Shown piece by piece: positions 6,223-11,648 of a stretch of 12,743 nt of DNA (position 1 is the stretch's first letter; each line of letters opens with the position of its first letter). The position numbers were made by a program, and so were the translations under genes. Source of the stretch: JACDAS01 sp046262415 (lineage in GTDB: Bacteria; Actinomycetota; Thermoleophilia; Gaiellales; Gaiellaceae). The stretch is taken from the NCBI GenBank assembly GCA_046262415.1, contig JBHEMU010000005.1:1-12743 (forward strand), read 5' to 3'. The notes beneath the pieces were generated by a model. The model ran no database searches, had not been told where the DNA came from, and worked only from the letters and a program-made list of their open reading frames with translations.

Positions 6223-6843
6223 ATGGCGACGCTTGCCTTCAAGACCGAGGAGATCATCGCCCGCGAGCTGAAGCCGGCGCTGCTCGAGCTCGACGGCATC
6301 TCGCGCGAGTCCGTGGAGGCCCACTACAGGCTCTACCAGGGCTACGTGAACAAGCGGAACGAGATCCTCGGGCGGCTCGCCGAGGTCGATCTCGCGGCAG
6401 CGAACCAGGTCTACTCGGAGGTGCGGTCGCTCAAGGTCGAGCTCTCGTTCGCGGTCGGGGGGATCAAGAACCACGAGATCTACTTCGAGCACCTGGGTGG
6501 AGAGGGCGGCGATCCGACGGGGCTGATCGGCGACCTGATCAAGCGCGACTTCGGCGGCGTGGCCGAGTGGCGCGCCGACCTCAAGGCGACCGGGATGGCG
6601 GGAAGAGGCTGGGCCTGGACCGCGTACGACTGGGACGAGGGGCGTCTCTACAACTACGCCGGCGACACGCAGAACACGTACCCGATCTGGAACGCGACCC
6701 CGCTCGTCGCACTCGACGTCTACGAGCACGCGTACTTCCTCGACTTCCAGACCGACCGGGCGTCCTACATCGAGGCCTTCTTCGCGAACCTCGACTGGCC
6801 GACGGTGAACGACTGGATGTCGAAGTACCAGATCTCGAAGTAG
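6223..6843 (+). CDS. Fe/Mn-family superoxide dismutase (divergent)
   Basis: The enzyme converts superoxide to oxygen and hydrogen peroxide. The protein is 206 aa, the usual length. All four metal ligands are recognisable: H34 (EAHY), H84 (KNHEIYFEHL), D165 and H169 (ALDVYEHAYF). GMAGRGWAW and YEHAYFLDF are family signatures. The N-terminus lacks the usual LPYxxxALEP motif, and the helix after H34 is one residue shorter and lacks the HH pair of typical enzymes (HYRLYQGYV). G80 stands where iron enzymes have Gln, and Q150 (GDTQNTYP) stands near the Gln position of manganese enzymes, which points to Mn or cambialistic use (inference). ATG 6223 is preceded by AAAGGAG at 5 nt; a GTG two codons earlier overlaps that ribosome site. 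plsY follows after 10 bp, so the two are probably co-transcribed. Confidence 0.9.
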   Translation: MATLAFKTEEIIARELKPALLELDGISRESVEAHYRLYQGYVNKRNEILGRLAEVDLAAANQVYSEVRSLKVELSFAVGGIKNHEIYFEHLGGEGGDPTGLIGDLIKRDFGGVAEWRADLKATGMAGRGWAWTAYDWDEGRLYNYAGDTQNTYPIWNATPLVALDVYEHAYFLDFQTDRASYIEAFFANLDWPTVNDWMSKYQISK

Positions 6844-6853
6844 CCCGGGGCCG

Positions 6854-7474
6854 GTGACGTCGGCGATCCTCGTCGCCGCCGGCTACCTCGCCGGCAGCAT
6901 GCCGTTCGGCTACTGGCTCGTGCGGCTCGCCAAGGGCATCGACATCCGCACCGTCGGGAGCGGCAACATCGGCGCCTCCAACGTCTGGCGGACGTTCGGC
7001 CGAGGCTACGGCATCCCGGTCGTCGTGCTGGACATGGTGAAGGGATTCGCGCCGGCGCTCGTCGCGTCGCTGGTCGAGGGCGACCTCGTCGGCGTCCTCG
7101 CGGGCGGTGCCGCGATGCTCGGACACTGGCGCCCGCTGTTCCTGCGCTTCGAGCGCGGCGGGAAGATCGTCGCCACGTGCGGCGGCACCTTCCTCGCGCT
7201 GGCTCCTCTGGTCTGGGTCGTCGGCGGTCTGGTCTGGCTCGCAGTCTTCCTCGGCCTGCGCTACCCGTCGGTCGCGTCGATGGTGGCCGCCGTGGCCCTG
7301 CCACTGGCTGCCGCGGCCCTGGGCGAGTCGTGGCCGGTGATCGGCCTCGCCAGCGTCGCGGCGGTGGCGGTGATCGTCCTCCACCGCGCCAACATCGCCC
7401 GCCTGCGCGCCGGCACCGAGAACCGCGCCAGCCTGGGGCGCCGCCGCCGGAAGAGCGCGGCCGTCCAGGCGTAG
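6854..7474 (+). CDS. plsY: Glycerol-3-phosphate acyltransferase PlsY
   Basis: This integral membrane enzyme transfers an acyl group from acyl-phosphate to glycerol-3-phosphate, the first step of phospholipid synthesis. It has 206 aa and several hydrophobic segments (about 3-22, 52-75, 78-92, 110-135, 138-175). Conserved motifs are present: GSMPFGYWL (14-22), GSGNIGASNV (36-45, glycerol-3-phosphate and phosphate binding), GHWRPLFLRFERGGK (about 90-104) followed by VAT, and a C-terminal HRANIARLRAGTENR. A basic tail RRRRK follows. Translation starts at GTG 6854, 10 bp after the sod stop, with a G-rich stretch upstream; no better start fits. The stop TAG (7472-7474) lies in the outer end of repeat copy 2. 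The link with sod is positional only. Confidence 0.95.
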   Translation: MTSAILVAAGYLAGSMPFGYWLVRLAKGIDIRTVGSGNIGASNVWRTFGRGYGIPVVVLDMVKGFAPALVASLVEGDLVGVLAGGAAMLGHWRPLFLRFERGGKIVATCGGTFLALAPLVWVVGGLVWLAVFLGLRYPSVASMVAAVALPLAAAALGESWPVIGLASVAAVAVIVLHRANIARLRAGTENRASLGRRRRKSAAVQA

Positions 7475-7571
7475 GAGCGTGGGTCTCTACCCGGATGCGC
7501 TCGTGCGGTCGGCTCAGACGGAGCGCGGGCAAGCCCGCGCTCCTGAGGTCGGCGTCGCAAGCGACGCCTAG
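7471..7571 (-). repeat. Palindrome-rich roughly 100-bp repeat, copy 2 (inverted relative to copy 1)
   Basis: Read on the minus strand it begins CTAGGCGTCGC (7571 downwards), and its first 82 bases match copy 1 at 80 positions. Hairpin A is 7551-7568 (perfect 8-bp stem) and hairpin B is 7520-7543 (perfect 11-bp stem, loop AA on the plus strand). The far end reads GTAGGAGCGTGGGTC on the plus strand (from 7471), matches the right end of the IS at 16 of 21 positions, and provides the plsY stop codon. It lies between convergent plsY and the GTP cyclohydrolase gene, so its hairpins may also act as a bidirectional terminator. Confidence 0.85.
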
Positions 7572-7589
7572 ATGTAGAGCGGATCAAGC

Positions 7590-7614
7590 ATTGATCGCGC
7601 GGTTTGCGATCAAT
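7590..7614 (-). terminator. Inverted repeat at the 3' end of the GTP cyclohydrolase gene
   Basis: ATTGATCGC (7590-7598) and GCGATCAAT (7606-7614) form a perfect 9-bp stem with a 7-nt loop. The stop codon of the GTP cyclohydrolase gene (7610-7612) lies inside the stem. In the minus-strand transcript the stem is followed by GCTTGATCC rather than a U-run, so it is an atypical terminator or 3'-end protecting hairpin. Confidence 0.5.
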
Positions 7615-8593
7615 CGTCGGCGAGCCACTCGCGCAGCTCGGTGTGGCGCGTGGGCGGCGTCCCGTTCGCGAGCTCCCGGCGCAGCTCGCCGACCTTGCCG
7701 AAGCGCTCCGCCAGGACGTCGTGGTTGTGGATCGTCTCCAGGTTGACCTGGCGCGAGAAGAGGAAGTCCGAGTCGGCGAGCTCCGGGTAGATCTCGATCG
7801 TCTCCCTCAGGGCCAGCCGGACGGAGTCCTCGACGAAGCGTGGCTGGAGGTGCGCGTGCTCGACGACGAACAGCTCGTCGGGGCGCTTCAGCAGCTCGTA
7901 GACCGGTGAGGACATCGAGCGCTCGACGATCCGCACGAGTCGCTCGGCGTTGACCGGCGCCTCCGTGCCCACGTAAAGCGTGCCGCGGCCGCGCTGGTTG
8001 TGGGTCGCCAGCGGCACGAGCTCGAGGATCCGGTCGACGTCGGCCCCGGCGAAGCCCGCTTCGAGCAGCCGCTCGGCCGCCCGTCCCCGGACGAGGCCCT
8101 GGGCGCAGGGGCACGCGTTGATCCCGGTCGCCTCGACGCCGACGATGCGACGCACCGACCGCCCCGAGGCCGCGGCGATCCCGATCAGCGAGACCATCTC
8201 CTGGGTCGGCAGCCCCGTCACGGGCGTCGTGCGGGCCAGCGGGTAGCGCGCGACGATCTCCACCTCCGCCCGCAGCGCGCGCTGGCGCCCGACGATGCCG
8301 CGTGCAATGTGCTCCGCGAGCACCTCGACGAGGAACGCCTCGCCGATCACGACCTCGTCGATCGCGGCCGCGAACTGCTCCGGGAAGCGGGACATGTGCA
8401 CGCCCTTCTGGGCGGGGTCGAGGTCGACCGTGCAGGCGATCTCGGCCGCGATCAGCTTCTCCTCGTCGCCGTGGCGGAGCCGGATCGCCTTGCTCACGCC
8501 CGTCACGCCGGCGCGCGAGAGGCCAATGCGCACCTCCGGCTCGGATGCCTGCAGATCGAGCTCGGCCGGGATTCGGGCTTCCTGCGACGGCAC
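7610..8593 (-). CDS. mptA: GTP cyclohydrolase of the FolE2/MptA family (type IB), MptA-like
   Basis: The enzyme opens GTP to a dihydroneopterin compound, the entry to tetrahydrofolate or related pterins. It has 327 aa. Family motifs: LSRAGVTGVSKAI (25-37), DLDPAQKGVHMSRFPEQF (57-74), RTTPVTGLPTQE (121-132), GINACPCAQ (157-165, with active-site Cys), ATHNQRGRG (196-204), SMSSPVYELLKRPDE and RQVNLETIHNHD. CPCAQ, ATHNQRG and YELLKRPDE are closer to archaeal MptA, which makes the 2',3'-cyclic phosphate of dihydroneopterin, than to bacterial FolE2, which typically has CPCSK; this comparison is from memory. Metal (Fe or Zn) binding is expected. Start is GTG 8593 with GGTGA 7 nt upstream. It is divergent from the histidine-kinase-like gene, only 26 bp away, and ends in a hairpin. 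Confidence 0.9.
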   Translation of the reverse strand: MPSQEARIPAELDLQASEPEVRIGLSRAGVTGVSKAIRLRHGDEEKLIAAEIACTVDLDPAQKGVHMSRFPEQFAAAIDEVVIGEAFLVEVLAEHIARGIVGRQRALRAEVEIVARYPLARTTPVTGLPTQEMVSLIGIAAASGRSVRRIVGVEATGINACPCAQGLVRGRAAERLLEAGFAGADVDRILELVPLATHNQRGRGTLYVGTEAPVNAERLVRIVERSMSSPVYELLKRPDELFVVEHAHLQPRFVEDSVRLALRETIEIYPELADSDFLFSRQVNLETIHNHDVLAERFGKVGELRRELANGTPPTRHTELREWLADD

Positions 8594-8619
8594 GGTATGG
8601 TCACCGTAGCAGCGCTTTC

Positions 8620-9216
8620 ATGGCCGACGACACCGACTTCCCGCAGCTCGTCTCGCTCGCGTGCCACGACCTCCGCACGCCGCTGGCGACCATCTACGGC
8701 TTCGCGAGAACGCTGTCCCGGCTGGACGGAATGCCCGGCCAGTCGCCCCGCTGGGTCGAGATGATCGAGGCCTCGTCGGCGCAGCTGAGCGAGCTCCTGG
8801 ACGAGCTCGGCCTCGCGGCGCGGATCGAGGCGGGGCGCTACGACCCGTCGCTGGTCGAGACCGGCACCGACGAGCTCGCCCGGGCCGCGGCGGAGCGCCT
8901 CGGCGAGGAGCGGGTCGAGGTGTCCGGGAGCGGCGCGCCGGTGAGGGTCGAGCCGGAGGCGGCGAAGCGCGCTGTCTCGGCGCTCGCGCAGTGCGCGCTC
9001 CGCCACGGCGGTCTCGACCGGGTGCGCGTGCGGGCGGACGGGACGCGGATCGAGATCGAGCCGATCGAGCGGTCGGCGGCCGCGGTCGTGGTCGGGGAGG
9101 ATCTCCGCGACCTGGGGTCGGCGGTCGCGGTCAGGCTCGTGCGCGCTCTCGGCGGCAGCGTCGAGCTCGAAGGGGAGAGGCTGCGGGTCGAGCTAGGCGG
9201 CGGCCCGATGCTGTGA
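8620..9216 (+). CDS. Short soluble histidine-kinase-like protein with HisKA domain and degenerate ATPase domain
   Basis: The protein has 198 aa and no signal peptide or membrane segment. Residues 7-75 are a HisKA dimerisation/phosphoacceptor helix pair with an intact H-box (SLACHDLRTPLATIYGF, H16). Residues 100-195 align with a HATPase_c domain, but the key boxes are lost: the N-box NxxxNA reads ALAQCALRHG (C125 for Asn), no DxGxG box is present, and only the LGSAVAVRLVRALGG segment (165-179) recalls the G2 region. ATP binding is therefore doubtful. It could be a phosphotransfer protein, a pseudokinase scaffold or a receiver-binding regulator. No response regulator is adjacent. The ATG at 8620 has no visible ribosome site, so the mRNA may be leaderless. 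Its frame continues upstream antisense to the GTP cyclohydrolase gene, but without a convincing start. Confidence 0.75.
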   Translation: MADDTDFPQLVSLACHDLRTPLATIYGFARTLSRLDGMPGQSPRWVEMIEASSAQLSELLDELGLAARIEAGRYDPSLVETGTDELARAAAERLGEERVEVSGSGAPVRVEPEAAKRAVSALAQCALRHGGLDRVRVRADGTRIEIEPIERSAAAVVVGEDLRDLGSAVAVRLVRALGGSVELEGERLRVELGGGPML

Positions 9217-9241
9217 CCGTAGCGCCGTGTCCCGTGACGCT

Positions 9242-9643
9242 CTAGGCGAGTTCCACGGCGGCGTGGCGCCGGACGGCGCGCGCGAGTCTCTGGTCGGCTG
9301 TCAGCAACCGGGCCCCGAGCCGCTCGGCGAGGGCCACGTAGCTCGCGTCGTAGGCGCTGAAGTTGTCCCGGAGGCTGAGCATCCGGGCCAGCAGTGGACG
9401 GTGTGCGTGGCGCCTCAGATCGAGCGCCAGGTACTCGCTGAGCATCTCGCGGGCGCGCGTCTCGTCGATCCTGGTCGTCAGCAGGAGGCGCCGAAGCATT
9501 CCCACGATCTCCACGTCGCACAGCCCGGGTACGTTGAGAGTCGCCTCACGCGAGCGAAATGCCAGGCGTACGGGCCTCGACCGGACCCCTCTGAGCAGGT
9601 AGTCGGCGACGGCGGAAGCGTCGACGACGAGGGCGTTCACCAT
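9242..9643 (-). CDS. vapC: VapC-type PIN-domain ribonuclease toxin
   Basis: This is the toxin of a type II toxin-antitoxin pair, a Mg-dependent RNase that typically cuts tRNA or rRNA. It has 133 aa. The four PIN acidic residues are visible: D8 in VVDASA, E45 in DVEIVG, D99 in SAYDASYVALAE and D117 in LLTADQRL, so it should be catalytically intact. ATG 9643 overlaps the end of vapB by 7 bp (ATGGTGA), coupling translation. The stop TAG is part of CTAG at 9242-9245. It converges with the histidine-kinase-like gene, 25 bp away. Confidence 0.93.
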   Translation of the reverse strand: MVNALVVDASAVADYLLRGVRSRPVRLAFRSREATLNVPGLCDVEIVGMLRRLLLTTRIDETRAREMLSEYLALDLRRHAHRPLLARMLSLRDNFSAYDASYVALAERLGARLLTADQRLARAVRRHAAVELA

Positions 9644-9879
9644 TCCCTTCCGGCCTCGCGGCGCTCCGCGCGGATGAGCTCAGCGACCGGCACGTCGAGC
9701 TCGATCGGCTCGTGGCTCTCGATCCGGTCGAACACCTCCTCCTGAGGCGGTAGCGAGATCTCGCGCTGGAGAATCTCTTCGATGTAGTCGGTGAGCGACT
9801 GACCGCGGAGCCGGGCGCGGCGCCTCAACTCACGGTGGAGCCGGTCGGGGACGTTCCGCACCTGGATCATCTTGGCCAT
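9637..9879 (-). CDS. vapB: VapB/FitA-like ribbon-helix-helix antitoxin
   Basis: This 80-aa antitoxin would neutralise VapC and repress its own operon. The N-terminal part (MAKMIQVRNVPDRLHREL, then RRRARLRGQSLTDYIEEIL) is a ribbon-helix-helix DNA-binding domain of the FitA type. The acidic/Pro-rich C-terminal part (about 45-75, with EVFDRIESHEPIELDVPVAE) is the expected toxin-wrapping segment. I chose ATG 9879, which gives the MAK.IQVRNVP start usual in the family; a GTG 9 bases upstream and an ATG 9 bases downstream are alternatives, and none has a strong ribosome site. Three CACATGT boxes lie directly upstream. Confidence 0.9.
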   Translation of the reverse strand: MAKMIQVRNVPDRLHRELRRRARLRGQSLTDYIEEILQREISLPPQEEVFDRIESHEPIELDVPVAELIRAERREAGREW

Positions 9880-9885
9880 GCTCAA

Positions 9886-9913
9886 CACATGTTAGCACAT
9901 GTGAATCACATGT
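9886..9913 (-). promoter_or_regulatory. Probable VapBC operator/promoter: three CACATGT boxes
   Basis: CACATGT occurs at 9886-9892, 9896-9902 and 9907-9913, that is at 10- and 11-bp steps, so all three lie on one face of the helix. Each core ACATGT is itself palindromic, and the middle box extends to CACATGTG. On the minus strand TAACAT occurs twice (9910-9915 and 9889-9894) and could serve as a -10 box under the boxes. Location in the 36-bp gap just before vapB fits autorepression by the ribbon-helix-helix dimer and VapBC complex. Confidence 0.7.
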
Positions 9914-9915
9914 TA

Positions 9916-10743
9916 TCACCGGAGCAACCGCGAGAGCCGCCGGTCCTTGAGCACGCGCCCGTTCGTCTGGCAGCGCGGGCAGTAGAAGACCGTGTGCTCC
10001 TCGTAGTCGACCTGGGCGATCGGCTCGCCGCACACGTGGCACGGCTCTCCCAGCCGCTTGTGGATCCGGTACGTGCGCTTGTCGGCCGCGCCCCGCACGC
10101 GCAGCTCGAGACCGCGTGCGAGCTCGCCGTCGATCGCCGCCGCCAGCCGCTCGACCTCCTTCCCGGACAGCTGCGTCGAGAGCGCGAACGGCGAGAGGCC
10201 GGCCGCGTGCAGGATCTCGTTCGCCCACGCCCGGCCGATCCCCGCGAGCGCGCGCTGGTCGCGCAGCAGCGAGTGGAGGCGTCGCGAGTCGCCGTCGAGG
10301 ATGGCCCGCAGGCGATCCGGCCCCACCCCGAGCGCCTCCGGGCCGAGGTGCTCGAGCTCCCGCCCGGCCGCCTCGGGCGGCAGGAGCCAGACGCCTGCCC
10401 GCTTCCGCGCCCCGGCCTCGGTCAGGACGAGCTGCGCGCCGCCCTCGAACGTGAGCCGGATGGCTGGCGTCTTCGGCCCGCTCTCGCCCGCGCGCAGGTA
10501 GCGCAGACGACCTGCCGTCATCAGGTGCACGAGGAGCACGAGCTCGCCGTCATCCGTGGGGAAGAGGAGGCGCTTGCCGCGGCGCTCCGCGCCCGCGAGG
10601 CGTCGCCCGTCGAGCGCCGCGAGCGGCGGGTCGAAGGTCTTCAGCGTCGCCACGTGCGCGGGCCCGGCGCGCTCGATCGGGAAAGCGCGCACGGGATCGT
10701 CGAGCGCCCGCCGCCACGCCTCCATCTCGGGGAGCTCAGGCAC
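9916..10743 (-). CDS. Fpg/Nei-family DNA glycosylase (formamidopyrimidine/8-oxoguanine or oxidised pyrimidine repair)
   Basis: This is a base-excision repair enzyme with glycosylase and AP-lyase activity. It has 275 aa. MPELPEME at the N-terminus gives the catalytic Pro and Glu after Met removal, and fixes the GTG start at 10743 (AGGA 6 nt upstream). K57 in RRGKRLLF is the conserved Lys. The H2TH region is LLRDQRALAGIGRAWANEIL (160-179). A zinc finger is formed by C235/C238 and C255/C258, with CQTNGRVLKDRRLSRLL after it. Differences from MutM: the DPRRFG void-filling loop is replaced by TEAGARKRAGVW (109-119), and GIGN is GIGR (Arg171), so substrate range may be Nei-like or atypical. The start is 17 bp from the divergent asparaginase gene; vapBC follows downstream on the same strand. 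Confidence 0.9.
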   Translation of the reverse strand: MPELPEMEAWRRALDDPVRAFPIERAGPAHVATLKTFDPPLAALDGRRLAGAERRGKRLLFPTDDGELVLLVHLMTAGRLRYLRAGESGPKTPAIRLTFEGGAQLVLTEAGARKRAGVWLLPPEAAGRELEHLGPEALGVGPDRLRAILDGDSRRLHSLLRDQRALAGIGRAWANEILHAAGLSPFALSTQLSGKEVERLAAAIDGELARGLELRVRGAADKRTYRIHKRLGEPCHVCGEPIAQVDYEEHTVFYCPRCQTNGRVLKDRRLSRLLR

Positions 10744-10760
10744 GTAGAGTCCTGCGGCGC

Positions 10761-11648
10761 ATGGCCCCCCTAACGGTACTGGTGAGTCGCGGCGGCGTCG
10801 TCGAGTCGAGCCACGAGGTCCACGCCGTCGCGGTCGAGGGCGGGGCCGTGGTCTCGGAGCACGGCGACCCGCATCTCGTGTGCCACTTCCGCTCCTCGGC
10901 CAAGCCGATCCAGGCGCTCGAGCTCGTCCGCGCGCGACCGGACCTGGCCGACGAGGACATCGCCATCGCCTGCGCGTCCCACCAGGCCGAGCCCGCCCAG
11001 GTCGCCGCGGTCGGCCTGCTGCTCGAGCAGGCGGGCGCCTCCCCGGAGCTGCTCGAGAACGGCCCGCAGGCCGGCCGGCCGCGCGAGCCGATCTACCACA
11101 ACTGCTCGGGCAAGCACGCGGGCATGCTCGCCGTGTGCCTGGCGCGCCGCTGGCCGGTCGAGGGCTACCGGCTCGCGGATCATCCGCTCCAGCGGGCGAT
11201 CCTGCGCGACGTGGCAGAGCTCTCGGAAGTGCCCGAGGAGGAGATTCCCGGCGGGATCGACGGGTGCGCCGCGGTCACCTTCGCCCTCCCGCTCGAGCGC
11301 ATGGCGTACGCCTTCTCGCGCCTGGAGGGGACGGTGGAGGGGGCGCGCGTCGCCGTCGCGATGCGGGCGCACCCGAAGCTCGTCGGCGGCAGCGGGGCGG
11401 ACGACACGGAGCTGATGCAGGCGCTGCCCGGCTGGTTCGCCAAGCGCGGCGCCGAGGGCCTCTTCTGCGCGGCGGGGCCCGGCGGCACGGCGATCGCGGT
11501 CAAGGTGCGGGACGGCTCCACGCGCGCCCTGCGGCCCGCGATCGCGAGCCTCCTCTCCGAGCTCGGCCACCCGCTCGAGGCGTTCCGCCGCGTCGAGTGC
11601 CGCAACAGCCGCGGGGAGAGCGTCGGCATCATCGAGCTGGCGCCGTGA
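10761..11648 (+). CDS. L-asparaginase, Asparaginase_II family (Rhizobium etli ReAV-like)
   Basis: This enzyme hydrolyses asparagine to aspartate and ammonia and is unrelated to the E. coli-type asparaginases. It has 295 aa. Family motifs: FRSSAKPIQAL (43-53, with the Ser-x-x-Lys pair S45/K48), ACASHQAEP (70-78), HNCSGKHAGML (113-123, C115 and K118), GIDGCAAVTFALPL (165-178, C169) and RAHPKLVGGSG. The two cysteines and the Ser/Lys pairs correspond in spacing to the zinc and catalytic residues described for ReAV. There is no signal peptide, so it is cytosolic. It starts at ATG 10761 with no strong ribosome site, and its stop overlaps the dppA start as GTGA. Pairing with a peptidase suggests amino-acid scavenging. 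Confidence 0.9.
   Translation: MAPLTVLVSRGGVVESSHEVHAVAVEGGAVVSEHGDPHLVCHFRSSAKPIQALELVRARPDLADEDIAIACASHQAEPAQVAAVGLLLEQAGASPELLENGPQAGRPREPIYHNCSGKHAGMLAVCLARRWPVEGYRLADHPLQRAILRDVAELSEVPEEEIPGGIDGCAAVTFALPLERMAYAFSRLEGTVEGARVAVAMRAHPKLVGGSGADDTELMQALPGWFAKRGAEGLFCAAGPGGTAIAVKVRDGSTRALRPAIASLLSELGHPLEAFRRVECRNSRGESVGIIELAP

Noticed and set aside
7261..7587. Minus-strand frames (7261-7587, 6765-7532) beginning in or near the repeat
   Set aside because: They overlap plsY antisense, and the peptide-like similarity between the two repeat copies comes from the DNA repeat, not from a conserved protein.
10880..11644. Upstream extension of the dppA frame through the asparaginase gene
   Set aside because: The extension is antiframe low-complexity sequence; MKVHVISDMEG at GTG 11645 is the family's normal N-terminus.
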